From: Cristatella mucedo
Taxonomy: Eukaryota; Bryozoa; Phylactolaemata; Cristatellidae
DNA length: 64,000 nucleotides
Assembly: GCA_009760855.2 (NCBI GenBank)
Contig: WPIO01000004.1
Coordinates: 5,526,501-5,590,500 of the forward strand
Reading direction: 5' to 3'
In this document: piece after piece, positions 32,896 to 46,340 of the stretch
How the letters are laid out: every line of letters begins with the position of its first letter
How positions within the stretch are numbered: position 1 is the first letter of the stretch
Translations under genes and position numbers: made by a program
Notes under the pieces: generated by a model
The model's database searches: none
What the model saw: only the letters and a program-made list of their open reading frames with translations
Told to the model about the DNA's origin: nothing

Positions 32896-34534
32896 CTCTT
32901 GACGATTTTTGCTTCGCAGAATTCAGCCGGCCCTGCCCGCGGCGTCCGCGGTACTAGACGCATTCTCGCGCCGTTCCGGCAGTCTCGCATCCGCTTCCGT
33001 ATTCGAGCCGACTTGTTTCGAGATCCTTCGCGAGCAGCATTGGCACTAGCCCGCTGTCGCTCCGCTGTCGCTCCGCTGTCGCTCCTCTGTTGCTCCTCTT
33101 TCGCTCCTCTGTCGCTTCTCTGTCGCTCCTCTGTCGCTCCTTTGTCGCTCCTCTGTCGCTCCTCTGTCGCTCCTCTGTCGCTCCTCTGTCGCTCCTCTGT
33201 CGCTCCTCTGTCGCTCCTCTGTCGCTCCTCTGTCGCTCCTCTGTCGCTCCTCTGTCGCTCCTCTGTCGCTCCTCTGTCGCTCCTCTGTCGCTCCTCTGTT
33301 GGTCTGCGACCGAGCCTACACAGGCCCGACGATCGACGGACGCACGAAGCTGCGGCAGCCACCCCGCATGGCGCTATGCTCAGCTCGTCACCGCCGCCGC
33401 CGGAGCCGCGACGACCCGTACGGACTCCTCGCGCTCGGCGCTGTGCCGAAGAGCAGCGTTAGTTCTAGGGGCGCTAAGCCGTCAGAGATGCTCGCGGCGG
33501 CGGCGGCGCAGTTCTCGCCTCCCGCCGCGGAGTGCGTCGCGAAAGACTTCCGTTTTTCAGGTCTCGCGGAGCTCCTGCGATCGGCAGTGGCCTGGCCTCC
33601 TTTAACGCAGTAATGGCGGCGATGGTGGTAACCTTTTCACCAGTAGGTCATAGCTCGGCTATGCTGCCTTCGGCTGCGAGTCTGTTCCCTGTAATGCAGT
33701 GTCAATCTGCCGCCCAGACTGCCCAGACAGCCACCGCCGCCGCCGGCAATGAGCCAGCCGAAACAATCAGAGGGACAAAATCGAACGAATACCATCGCCG
33801 CCGACGCCGCCGCCGCCGCCGCTACGCTTACCGGGACAGCTGACGAGCGGCAGGGACTCGGAGCCTCGACGGGGACTCGTGCCCGGGGTCTTAGCCCAGG
33901 GCGTCAGGTGCTCGCTGTTCACGACCGACCCAGATCGTAGCTTCGAGTCATCCCGCAGCGTGGCGATCTCTTATTGTCCACTGTACAAGCTACGAAGATA
34001 GCCGTTTAGGCTCATCTGCCGCTATATAAACGAAGCCGCTGAATCTGCTAATCTTTAACTTTAGATCGGGCCTCGGTTTGACGCCTAATTTCAGGCAAGG
34101 AAAGTTTTTCAGACGGGGCGCGAGTCCGCCGACCAGCGGGCGCTGCTGCGCAGGCAGGCGAGAGCGCGCTTCGAGGAGGGAGCACTTCGCACTGTCCCCG
34201 TCGCGGGCGGCTAGGCTAGCAAGCGGAGGCGTGCCGCGCTGCATCCGTCCACGCTTCGGCGCGCTGCAAGCGTGGACGGATGGAAGCGCCTCTCTACCCA
34301 GCGTACGCTGCCACCTTCTCTGAGCTGGGTCCGCTCTTTCCTCACCGCTCAAAAGCGACCGCAATGGCGGAGCGCGAAGCAAGCAAGCGCCGGCGCACGA
34401 CGTTGGACAGCGCGGCCGTCGCGAAGGCCGCCATCGGACGGCTGCTCGTTTGCTGCGACCGCGCGAGCCCTCCGGGCGAGCGGTTACGCTAGCGGCGGCG
34501 ATTACGCCGCTACGACGGTGCTTATTAGAGGCTA
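32896..34534. other. intergenic, GC-rich with 11-bp minisatellite
   Basis: Contains the minisatellite at 33050-33299 and a perfect 15-bp hairpin at 34242-34282 (CATCCGTCCACGCTT arms). CpG-dense; no gene recognised. Confidence 0.65.
33050..33299 (+). repeat. 11-bp minisatellite, about 22 copies
   Basis: Consensus CGCTCCTCTGT. Because 11 is not a multiple of three, the three frames give the same repeating peptide offset, which explains the long repetitive frames on both strands here. Confidence 0.95.
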
Positions 34535-34740
34535 ATGTAATGTAATGTAATGTGTCTCCGTCAGTAACTCCACAAAGTCATAAAGACCATGTGGGTGTTA
34601 CGCAGGAGAGTTTTGTATAGCGCACTCACAGCCTAAGCGGCTTTCGGTACGCATTCGGTAGCCAACAGACTTCTTCTCACGCAACAAAGAGAAAGTGGGA
34701 AGCATAGCAGAGTTAGGAGAGCAGTTGATGCTACAGCGTA
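34535..34740 (-). mobile_element. LINE family 2, 3' end
   Basis: Near-identical over about 200 bp to 45705-45900 (GTGTCTCCGTC, GACCATGTGGGTGTTACGCA, GCCTAAGCGGCTTTCGGTAC). On the minus strand it ends in a (TTACA)n-like tail; GCGCTATACAAAAC occurs near the end. Confidence 0.75.
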
Positions 34741-34754
34741 CACAGGCGCACGCG

Positions 34755-35036
<282 letters not shown>

Positions 35037-35164
35037 AAGGAACACAGAAGGGTGGAGCTGAGCGGAGCAGAGCAAAGCTGAATGTAGCAGAGCTGAGTAG
35101 AGCAGAGCAAAGCTGAGTGGAGCCGCGCGGTGAGGAGCAGAGCGGCGAGGGGCTGCTGCCACCC

Positions 35165-35330
35165 TGATTTGGCCTAGGAGTTAAGGTACTCGCATTTATT
35201 GAACAAGGTCAAGGGGAAGGCATTTGATAACCGAGGTCGGTGGCTAGAGCCCTGCGGCCTTTGTGAAGCGCCTGGATAGAGATTAGTTAAATGAATTATA
35301 GTTGGTTAAATGAATTATAATTTCTTTTAC
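35165..35330 (+). repeat. SINE A copy, diverged
   Basis: GATTTGGCCTAGGAGTTAAG (box A), GAGGTCGGTGGCTAGAGCCC (box B), GAAGCGCCTGGATAGAGATT, then a duplicated TTAAATGAATTATA tail. The second hairpin arm is lost. Confidence 0.7.
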
Positions 35331-35671
35331 ACGAGGCGCGCGGCCGACGCCAGCTGTCTGTAAGCCACCTCCTCGACCGGTATGCGCCGGACTGCCCGGC
35401 GTGCCTCATCCTCATCAGTTCCGGGACGGTCGCCGGTCCAGGTTCTGCCACTATTTTGCAAAATCTCCTGCAGACGCCGTACGTCGTTTCGATGCTTTCA
35501 CTCCAAAAAGCCTCTCGAAGCTTCGCTCGAACGGATGGAGCGAGAGAAATGCCTTCAGGTGGCCTCACACTAGCACGAGGAGCTGCCTGGTACATCGCAG
35601 CGAAGAGATGCTCAGTCTACGTCGGATAGTCATCACCTCCGCCGCCGCTTCGAATAGTGCCTGGGCGGCAG

Positions 35672-35734
<63 letters not shown>

Positions 35735-37067
35735 AGAATCCAGGCAACCCGAGCGACTCGTGCGCCCCCCCCCCGCCCCGCCCGCACCCCGCACGCGGAG
35801 GCCGCCTCAGTGAAGACGACGGGCGCTGCGAGCAGCGCTCGCCTGAGTGGCGGGCGGGGGGGGGGGAGGTAGCCCGCCTGCTACGTGAAGGGTGACTAAG
35901 GATTTTGTTCGCGTTAGCGGGGGGGGAGGGGACGGCGGAGCGAGCTCGCGTCAGCTACCGCATTGTCCTCGACGCCGCCGCTAGGCTAGACGAACCGACG
36001 AATCGGAGCGCCGAATTAAAAGGAAAGAGTACAATTGAAGGTCGGCCGAATAGACAGCCTCGCCCGACGTTCGCCGCGTCTGAAGAGTGGCAGCGGCCAT
36101 CGCTGCGGCAGCGGCTATAGCGCCGCTGCCGCAGAGAGCAACCGAGGACCGCCCGCTGCGCCGCGTTTGAACTTAAGATCCGGGTCTTAAGTGGCCGTGA
36201 AGTATCGGCGCCTTAGCTCAGGCCCTACGAACCGCGCCCGCCTGCGGTACGCAGCCAGAGCAACCGCGAGCGTGAGCTTCCGCCGCGGCGCTTCGTAGCG
36301 GCCGTGTGCTCCGCGAACGCACGAGTCGGCGGCGGCGGCGGCGGCGGTGGCGGCGGTGGCGGCGGCGAGGCCTCCGACCGCGCGATGTCGCGCCGTCGTC
36401 CAGCGCCGAGTTGACGCGAGCAGTTCAGCAGCGGCCGAGCTTCGCCGCTAGATAGACTCGCTCGCTGTGTTGCGTGCGTCGTCGCAATCAGCAAAAGCCG
36501 CCTTCTGCCCTTCCCACGAGTCGGCTGCGATTTCTTTTGCTTTGACAAAAAGCATCACCTTAAAGATAGTAAATATTACGCAAGGTCGCTTTTATGACGC
36601 CCTAAGACGACCGCGTAGTGCTCGATCGCAGCGAGAAATATGTAACTACGCCTGGCCTGCGAGCTTCGGCGTAGTCTAGTCAGCGGCGCGTTCCCGGACG
36701 TTGCGAAGCGTCGGCACATAAGATCGTCCGGATTATGACTGCCGAAATGCAACTCGCCATTCCTGAATTGTAACTACTAGTAGCCGGTTGCCTCACAGTC
36801 CGTGGTCGGGAGTTCTAGAAGCCCGGGTCAAACACGAGGCAGCCAGTCAGGTATTACGCTTCCTCTCAGGCGGAAGTAGCACCCGCGGCGGCTGCTCTGC
36901 ACCTCTGGGTCGCGCGTTCGCCGAAGACTCCGCGAAGGTCCGCGCACGTGGCGCGTCTGAAGCCCCGCGTGGGGCAGCCAGCGCGGCCGGTGAGTTTGAG
37001 CGGATGCCTCTTAGGTTTAGTCGCGTTTGGAGGTCGCAGGTTCGAGTCTCAATGGTGACACGAACGC
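35331..37067. other. intergenic, GC-rich, CT tract
   Basis: CT tract 35675-35725; 13-bp perfect hairpin 36103-36134; (GGC)n at 36330-36365; a tRNA-like box B (CAGGTTCGAGTC) at about 37029-37040 just before a LINE tail. No gene recognised. Confidence 0.6.
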
Positions 37068-37282
37068 TAATAATAAAAATAAATAACAATAAAACGTTTG
37101 ATATAGCGACCTCAGAGAACTGAATCTCTTTCTAGGCACTTTGCATTTGCTGCGTAGGGAAACGTGATCGAGTATATCGTGCTTGATGAACAACAAGAAT
37201 AACATGGTTATGGGTGACATGCACAGGGTCAGCATGCAAGTGTGGTTAGTGGCAGCATGCAACAGAGTCAGCACGCATAAAC
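37068..37282 (-). mobile_element. 3' end of CR1/L2-like LINE
   Basis: On the minus strand: 3' UTR words TGCTGACTCTGTTGCATGCT and GTGCATGTCACC, then AAAGTGCCTAGAAAGAGATT, CAGTTCTCTGAGG, and a T/A-rich tail. The same UTR order is seen at 53.8 and 56.6 kb. Confidence 0.82.
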
Positions 37283-38150
37283 ATTCTCCTTCGTTCTAGA
37301 GCTACGACGTCCCCCGGGGAGCGCATAGCTCCTAATAACTTAGGCAGCCTGTCAATTTCGCGGGTTTTTCTTTGTCGGCCGCGTCGTCGGGTATAGGGGG
37401 CGCGACTGCCGCCGGCGATCGCCGACACCCCGACACGGACGGAAATCGCTTCTCCTGCGGCCACTCGGACGGCAGCGAGGCCATCCGGTCAAGGCCAGTC
37501 GCCGCTTCCTGTCTGTCGGCGCGAAAGGTCGAGCTGCCCGTCGGCCGCTCGCTGGTCGACCGGGCGAACGTTGCACGAGCCTGCGCCTTTCTTGCGCGAG
37601 TCAATGCCGCAGACAATAGACCCAGCCTGGGCCGCCCGTCAGCCCGCTGCTCCAGCACGCCGCCGCGGAGGGTGGGGAAGCGGCGACGTGCGGTCTGCTA
37701 CGAGCCTCGTGCGTTCGCAGCCGTTTGAGCAGGCAGTGCGTTTTGTTTTAGCGTTCGCGACGACAGCTCCGCCCGGCTGAGCGCCACCTCCTGCTGCCGC
37801 TTCGGCTGCCGCCGCCGCCCGGCTGAGTCAGCAGCCGAGCGGCGGCAGCTTCCGCGGCAGCTGCCGCGCGACTTCCGACCCGAGGCGCTCGCGAACGTCC
37901 CCCGGACATTCTGGGACAAAGCCAACGGAGGAGACCGCCCGCACTCGGCCGGGCCAGCGCGACGACTCACGCGCTCAACGAACGCCGCTAATTCTCTCAC
38001 GCTGCGCCGCTCGGTGCAGCGCGCTCCCACCGCCGCTCCAGGCGAGTGCAGGAGTTTCAGAGCTCGCCGCGGGCGTGCAGACGAACCCCCGGCATTCCGC
38101 GATCCGTGCTGACCAGCTTATGACCTCTCCATTACCCAAAGAACGCGAGC
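37283..38150. other. intergenic, CpG-rich
   Basis: CpG-dense sequence with inverted GC-rich words near 37800-37850. No gene recognised. Confidence 0.6.
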
Positions 38151-38154
38151 AGAT

Positions 38155-38990
<836 letters not shown>

Positions 38991-39250
38991 ATGCACGCGG
39001 CCCAGACCAATGGGACGCAAGCGTGGGCCACGGCTGCGACTCGCGACAGCCGCAGCCGTGTGGCCGTCTTCGGTCACGAGTGTTCGTCTCATTGTCTACG
39101 AGGCCTTTTACTGTTCGACGACTGGGTTTCTCCGCAATTGCAAAGCGAAATCTTTGGCTGCTACCGCTCCGCAGTGGGGCTTTTTATCTATTCATTACGC
39201 CCTCGAGCAAGGCGATCCGCCGCTCGCTGTGCCGGTGGTCAGCTCCCCGC
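38991..39250. other. unique spacer between GA and CT blocks
   Basis: 260 bp of ordinary sequence; contains a 13-bp inverted repeat GGCTGCGACTCGCGACAGCC-type word at about 39032-39051. Nothing else. Confidence 0.7.
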
Positions 39251-39254
39251 GCCG

Positions 39255-39316
39255 TCGCCATTACTGTCTTTTGTTTCTCTCTCTTTCTCTCTGCCTCTCC
39301 ATACCTATCTTCCGAG

Positions 39317-39390
<74 letters not shown>

Positions 39391-39429
39391 ACCACTCTCT
39401 CGCTCTCTCTTGTCTCACTCTCCTCTCTC

Positions 39430-39485
<56 letters not shown>

Positions 39486-39530
39486 CCACTCTCTCTCTCT
39501 CGCTCTCTGTCTGTCTGTCTCTCTGTACCA

Positions 39531-39611
<81 letters not shown>

Positions 39612-39705
39612 CCTCTCTCTCTCTCTCGCTCTCTGTCTGTCTCTCTCTCTCTGTACCACTGTCTCTCTCTCTCTCACTCTCTCTCCCCGTCCCTCTGAAA
39701 CTAAA
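39255..39705 (+). repeat. (CT)n block with CTGTACCACTCTC motif
   Basis: CT tract interrupted by CTGTACCACT words, the reverse complement of the motif in 38155-38990. The two blocks are inverted relative to each other. Confidence 0.93.
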
Positions 39706-40735
39706 CATCTCCCTATAACAATCTAGTCCACGCGAGATCGAACCGTACGTACGTCGAGCAACGATTGTCTTTTCGTTGCAGGGAGTCGAGTTTTCGCACT
39801 ACTTCCGCTTCTCCTTAGCCACTCCGAGTGCTCTGCGTGGTATTGCCTGAATGGCACGAGCTGCTCCGCCACGCCCCTAAGACTTTTAAAGCGCCGAAAT
39901 CGCGGGCCATCGTTAAGAGGCAGAAAGGCTGGTACACCGAGCGCTTGGCGCCCAGTGTGACACTTCGTACTGTGTACCTGGCGCTTCGCAGAGACAATTG
40001 GGCGCTGCTGCTGCCGCCGTCGCGTCGCCGCTGCCGCCGCCATCCCGCTAGGTAGCGCCATTTCGGCTTCGTGACGGTGATTTACGCGGCTCCTCGCGGT
40101 CACCCGTCGGTGCTTCCTATTCGCCGAGCGCTAGCACGCGCGCAGATGCGAGCGGGCGCGCGCCGGCCGCGAGACAGCCAGGTGCTCGGCGGCGCCGATC
40201 CGTCTACACTTTTCGGCGCCGAGAACCGCGAGAGATTCCGGCCGCCGTAAGCTGCTCTCCGCCGCATCGTTCATGCGCGGCAGCTAAATGACCCGCGACC
40301 GAGTTGAATTTCGTCAGGGCTCTCACCGGTAATCCGCCGCGGGACGGGATCGCCAACGAAGCCCTGCTCAAAATGTTTACTTCTTACTGGCTATTAAGGC
40401 AGCCGACCGTGGTCGGGTAGAGCGCCGGCCGGTAAAACGCTATCCGCGGCGCCGGCGCTGGAGGCGGCAACAGAGGGAGGAGGGCGAAGGCTCCGGGGCC
40501 ACCGGCGGCCCCGGAATTTGGCGCCCCTGTGGAGGCGAGATTGAAACTACGCCGAGTGCCAGCTCATTAACCTCGATAAGACTTCGCCGAATACCTGGCC
40601 TCCGTCAGTTCGTTTACAGGAATTCCAAGCCAACACAACGTATCTTTGTCGCTGTGCGACTCAAACTACAGCTCGTCCATTTCCCTAGGCCACCTGGCGC
40701 TCGTGCTCACGAGCGTCGGAGCGACGAATGGCGCC
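39706..40735. other. intergenic, GC-rich
   Basis: No recognisable gene; CpG-dense between 39990 and 40570. Confidence 0.6.
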
Positions 40736-40737
40736 CG

Positions 40738-40747
40738 GCAGCAGCAT

Positions 40748-40819
<72 letters not shown>

Positions 40820-41035
40820 CAGCAGCATCAGCAGCAGCAGCATCAGCAGCAGCAGCAGCTGGCAGTGAGCAGCATCCGGCTGCCTCTGCCACACGCTGGG
40901 CACAAGCCAGCCCGTGACATCAGTAGACGATACCGTGGCATCAGCAGCAGCCCAGCAGCAGCAGCAGCAGCCCAGCAGCAGCAGCAGCAGCCCAGCAGCA
41001 GCAGCAGCAGCAGTAGCTGGCAGTGAGCAGCATCC
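40738..41035 (+). repeat. (CAG)n arrays with duplicated flank
   Basis: Interrupted CAG/CAT at 40738-40860 and CAGCAGCAGCCC at 40942-41014. Both are followed by CTGGCAGTGAGCAGCATCCG and GGCTGC(C/T)TCTGCCAC, so array plus flank has been duplicated. The polyglutamine frame ends inside the repeat context and has no domain. Confidence 0.88.
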
Positions 41036-42425
41036 GGCTGCTTCTGCCACGATCTGCACGCCTCTGCTGGGCACGAGCCAGCCACGATTCGCTCGAGCGT
41101 CAGCGTGGGGGGCTGGAGGTGATGTTTCGTGATTCTTGCGGCTCGGCTTGTGCGATTGGGCATTCGGCGAGTGGGCAGTTGGCGGAGGCTGAGAGACGAC
41201 GCATGCGTTTCGCCTTCTGGCTCAGAGGCCGAATCGAGATATGGCGGCCCAAGAGGACCCGGGGATGCTGGGAGCAGAGAACCGATCGGAGGACCAAAGT
41301 GGGAAGTTGTAAACCGCTAATCCGCCTGGCGAAAGCGGATGCAGTGAAGGAGGTGGCGACGATGATAAGATGTCGAGATAAACAACAGAAAGAGAGAGAC
41401 TGAAAAGATAGAACAGGCAGAGAAGACAGAAGAGAAAAAGAGAGAGAGAGGAGAGAAATAGAGAGGAGGCCAGTAGAGAGGAGAGAAGGGGAGCGACGAC
41501 GCGGCTGAAACTCCGATGCACAGAGCTCCAATGGGTTTATCTAGTCGGCGATGAGCGACAAATACAACAGCAGCGAAGCTCAAGCCCCCCCCCTGTCGGC
41601 CCCCCTCCCAGCAGTGAATCCGGGACCTCGGAGCTGCGTAGCGTGGTGGCGCCCCGCTCGGGCGCTCGAGCTCGGCGGTGCCCGGCGGGCGCTCCCCCAG
41701 CGCGACGGGCGGCGGGCGCTCCGCTGGGACCAGCGAGCGCCAGCGTTCTGCGACAGCCAGCCGACGACGGCTGCGCGACATACCGCGAATTGCGACGTGC
41801 ACGCACCGTTGCTTATGGTTGATTATCGTTCGATTGCACTCTGCCATTTCGCAGGACGCCGGCTCTTCCGCCGCACGCATTTAGCGCTCGCCGTAATAAT
41901 TTCTAGGCGCTCGCGGGCTGGCAATAGAGGTGCGTCCGGCCGATTGGCGGCTTTGATTGTTTCGCGTTAGAAGGGGCGCGGCGTTCCGTGCATGCGCGGT
42001 GGCGACGAGCCGCGCGAGGCGTACGACGGGAGCTAGCGGCTCGCAGCAGCAGCAGCACCGCTTGGACGCCCTCGGTTTGCGAGCGCCGCCTGCCCGCCGG
42101 CGCCGGCAGCAGCAGCAGCAGCAGCAGCAGCAGTGGTGGCGTCGGCGCGGGGAGCCGAGTCGCCAAAATGGCGTGCGAACCTCGCAAAGGTCAGGCCGCC
42201 TGTCAGACGCGCATTCACGACCAGCCTGCAGGCGGAGGAGTTTGAGCAAGCGTCGCGCTTGCGGCACAAGTACTAGCGTGTCCTGCGATGGCGCGGCGCA
42301 GCCAATCAATGAGCGACGACCTGCAATAAACATAACTCGCTAGACGGCAGTAGAAGAATGACTGCGCACAGCAAAGGCCGACTCTCGACCGCAGACTATG
42401 GCAGCACGTACGCAACGCGTTGTGG

Positions 42426-42463
<38 letters not shown>

Positions 42464-44785
42464 CGCCCGCTCTCAATGTGTTCTAATGTTCGATTGATGC
42501 GAGGCAGCCGATTGCGTCCGAGCGTCGTGCTGCAGGTCACCGGAGGTCAAAGCCTATTCAAAGAGTCGTTCTCGCACAGAGCCCGGTCAGCGGCTGCTAT
42601 GGGCGCTGCGTCCATAGCAGAAGCTGTTCAACGCGGCCACCGGCGTCTGTTTGCGTTTACATCGAATAAACGCGTTTTAGAGCCGACGCGGCTAATCGAC
42701 GGTCGCTCCTCGCCGCCTGTGCCCCAATGGCGGCCCGACCGCGCTGCTTCGCGGCGGCGCGCTTCCAATTTTCGTCTCGCCACGCCCGTCGAGGGCCTGC
42801 GAGCGAGCGAGCTGCTCCGTATCCGCACAGCTCCTGCTTACTTGGCCAGCTGAGTGCCAGGCATCGGAGCACGACGCACTCAAAAGTCTGAGTCAAATAT
42901 TCCGGCTCAGTCGAAGCGATACCGACGACGGCGAAGACGCCTCCCACCCCCCCCCCACCGCCGCCGCTCTGCCCCTTCAGCGCCGCGGCTCTGCTGAGGA
43001 CGCGTCTTTCGGTTGCGTGTGCGTGCAGCGCCCGAGAAGACGTCGTCGGTACCGCTCGCGACCGCAGCTGGCGCGCGGGGTTAAAGGATCGAAGCCGAGC
43101 GTCGCGATGAGCTGCGCGCCTAGCTCGCAGATTACCCAGATTGCCAAAATGGCGTCCATGCTGCTTCCCGTTGCTCGCTTCTTTTCGGATGCGCGGAGCC
43201 GAGGGAGGCGGATGCGATTGCGATCGTTTCCATCTGCATCCGGTCGCTCGATCGAGGCCGCGACGGACGGGCTCAGTCTCGCGCGAACCGTTGCCGACAG
43301 CCGGCCCCCGCCAAGTCCACCGCCGCCGCGCGGCGAAGGCGACTCAACGGTCCGTGCGTGCTCGGGGCAGCTCGCGCGCAGGTGCGAAATTGCTAGCACC
43401 GCCGGCGTTAACCCGGCGGAAACGCCCGACGGTCTCGCTGCGCGCCTCCTATTGGTCAATGGCGTCGAGGGGCTGACGACGTATGGAAAGCGAGGAGAGT
43501 CGAGCTAGTGAGGTATGTGCGAGCAGCGGATATTTTCCATGTGGCTTGTCCGGTTTATCATCAAGTTTTTGTATTTTACATATTCTTTGTGTTTCGTATT
43601 CTTTGGCTTCGACCTACAGTTTTAGCTTTTCTCAATCGAGTGTCGGCAGTGTTTTGTCTTTCCGGGGCCCGCTTTCCTGTATCGCTGCCGTGCAACGCCA
43701 TGTCATCGACCCGAAAGCAATCCTGAAGACGACGACGACCTTTTCCAAGTCATTCAGCCAGTCCTTAAAGGTTTCCAATGAGCTTTCCGCCTCGCGCCCG
43801 TGAACGCCGTGACCCGATCCGGTAGCGTGTCAGTGGCGGCAGCCGTAGAGGAAGCCGCAAGGCTAGAGATGGCACACTTCTTGCTGGAAGGTGGCGAGAT
43901 CGGAGCTAGACCCAGGCGACGTGTAGCTCCGTCGCCACAGCTGGCAACAGCCGTACGGCGGCATCTCATTGACCGTGCTATCTCATTGGCTGGCAGGCAT
44001 TGCCACGGACGCTGGCAACGAGGTTCCGCGTTCAAGTCCTGATGGCAATAGGCTATTTCGCCGGATGATTTTTGACATCCTGACCGTATCCGGGTGGTTG
44101 ACCTCGCGGTGCGACACTTGTAGTGCAACGGCGGTCTGAGAAGTACCCCGCGAGAGCGTCAGCAGGCTGCAGGTCGGTGCAGTGCGTTTCGGCGCCACGT
44201 AGGGTCACGAAAGGCAAGTTGCACCAGTCTTTTCTAATCGCGTCGTCTTCAGCTCAACGGGAGCTCCTCGAACAGAATCCACTTCCGCCGCCAAGGTGGT
44301 CCTTTTGGCGCAGGGCCGTACGGACAGGAAGAACCGCCTCCTTGCCGTTGCCGGTCAAGTGGGAGAGCGTCGGTGACTGCAGTTAACCATGTCGCGCGCG
44401 AGAGACGACGGTTTGGCATGCGCGGCGCGCCGCGCGTGCCACATTCGCCGCAAGCGCCACTTCCTGTGCGAGCGCCCGCGAGTGGTCAGCGGGTGGCTGC
44501 TAGTGCCGTGCATCCAGTGCGCCCGACGACGCCAGCGAGCGAGCGAGCGACGTGCAGCGTGCGACGGCTGCTCGATCTATCTCTCTCGCAAGAACTCGCG
44601 CGAGGATTTCTTTTGGCGAACGTCGCGACCGGTCGGTCCTATGAGTCTGCGGACGAGACTGCGATGCGGCGGTCCGTCCCGCCAGTGACAGCGTAGCTGG
44701 TCAAGAAGTAAACAGCTTCGCGGCTGAGCTGGCAGTGAGTGTCGCTGACGTCCGCAGGCACAGTGAAGCTCCGAACGGCGATATC
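41036..44785. other. intergenic, largely CpG-rich
   Basis: Purine-rich GA patch 41385-41475; (CAG)n 42110-42132; (CA)n 42428-42461; tRNA-like box B words near 44030. CpG-dense 41600-43500. None of the frames here resembles a known family. Confidence 0.58.
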
Positions 44786-44789
44786 AAGA

Positions 44790-45205
44790 GGCATCGATCC
44801 TCCTGGATCCTCATGAATTGATCCTCATTGATCCTCCTGGATCTTCTTAGATCCTCCTAGATCATTCTGGAGTCCCCTTGATCCTTATAGATCCTCCTGG
44901 ATCCGGCTAGATCCTCCTAGATCATTCTGGAGTCCCCTTGATCCTTATAGTAGATCCTCACGAATCCTCCTTGATCCTTATAGATCCTCCTGGATCCGGC
45001 TAGATCCTCCTAGATCATTCTGGAGTCCCCTTGATCCTTATAGTAGATCCTCACGAATCCTCCTTGATCCTTATAGATCCTCCTGGATCCGGCTAGATCC
45101 TCCTAGATCATTCTGGAGTCCCCTTGATCCTTATAGTAGATCCTCACGAATCCTCCTTCATCCTTATAGATCCTCCTGGATCCTTATAGATCCTCTTGGT
45201 AGGAT
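44790..45205 (+). repeat. 93-bp GATC-rich minisatellite
   Basis: The word GGATCCGGCTAGATCCTCCT begins at 44899, 44992 and 45085: exact 93-bp period. Each unit is itself built of GATCCTCCT-like subunits. GATATCAAGA words lie on both sides (44779 and 45204). Confidence 0.94.
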
Positions 45206-45700
45206 ATCAAGACGAGTGCTCGTCCTGTCGGATCTAGGAGGCCCGACCCCTAACGCGCCGCCGTAGCCAGTCGGCAGCTTTAAATGCTGCGGCTTCGCGC
45301 CCGAGGATCGAGTAAATTCGCAAGCAGCTCTTTCGTGGCTAGCTCCCACGAACGACCAAAAGCAAATATCCGGTCTTTGATTAACCCCAAATTGTCATTA
45401 TGCACGATTCGTGGCAATCCTCATTGGCAGCGAATCTCTCCTTGGACTCGATCCTCTTACAGACGCTCCGAGCATCTTGGTCGTCGAGCGACTGCTAACT
45501 GCGATCGCGAAACGTCGTCCGGTAGCGGCGCCGTCCCGCTTCGAGACGCCAGAGATGCCGATCCGCCCGCCGATTCGTCTGTTTTCGGCAGAACTCCACT
45601 GCAGCAGCTGCGACGGCTGCGTCAAGTTTCGATTTCGTCCGGCAGCCAGAAAAATGCAGTAAAAGGCCTTTCCCGCTCCACGACCGGCGGCGGCGAGATG
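45206..45700. other. intergenic
   Basis: Unique sequence between the minisatellite and LINE family 2. Nothing recognised. Confidence 0.6.
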
Positions 45701-45704
45701 TACC

Positions 45705-46340
45705 GATGATGTAATATAATGTGTCTCCGTCTGTAATTCCACAAAGTCATAAAGACCATGTGGGTGTTACGCAGGAGAGTTTTGTATAGCGCACTCACAG
45801 CCTAAGCGGCTTTCGGTACGTATTCGGTAGCCAACAGACTTCGTCTCACGCAACAAAGAGAAAGTGGAAAGTATAGCAGAGTTAGGAGAGCAGTTGAGGT
45901 AGTGAGTAGCATAGAAGTAGCAGCTCAGGACCGCTGAAATGGATGAGCCATAGTCGGCAGTAGGAGAGTAGTTGTCGTTGCGTAAGAATTGTGGAGCCAG
46001 TTCCACAGTCTAGGACCTGCAGAGCTAAAGCTTCTGTCGCCTACGGTCTTTAAGCGGAGCAATGGAACAGCTAATTTATTTTCCGCACAGGACCTGAGGG
46101 CGCGAACAGGCTGAAACTGAAGCAGCAGTCAGCTAGGTACGAAGGAGCCAAGCCGTGGCGGGCCTTGTGGGTCGGCGTAAAAACTTTGCTCTGTATCCGT
46201 TGCTCAACCGGCAACCATCCTTGCTCTTTCAGTAAAGGAGACACGTGCTCAAACCGCTTGGACTTGAAGACTAGCCTTGCAGCCATATTCATGACGATAC
46301 CGTGGCATCGCAGCAGCAGCACCAGCAGCAGCACTTTAAA
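45705..46340 (-). mobile_element. LINE family 2, RT C-terminus and 3' end
   Basis: On the minus strand, AARLVFKSKRFEHVSPLLKE, GWLPVEQRIQSKVFTPTHKA and RHGLAPSYLADCC form an RT thumb distinct from the ATT-tailed family. After stops come LWNWLHNS-like residues and a 3' UTR shared with 34535-34740. The 5' boundary is near an AGCAGCAGC run. Inactive. Confidence 0.83.

Noticed and set aside
33050-33299. CRISPR-like array
   Set aside because: Direct 11-bp repeats without spacers in eukaryotic DNA; an ordinary minisatellite.
36970-37045. tRNA gene with box B CAGGTTCGAGTC
   Set aside because: No acceptable acceptor stem; more likely a SINE head truncated by the LINE tail at 37068.
40646-41026. Polyglutamine protein
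   Set aside because: Coding potential depends entirely on the CAG repeats; the flank is duplicated non-coding sequence.
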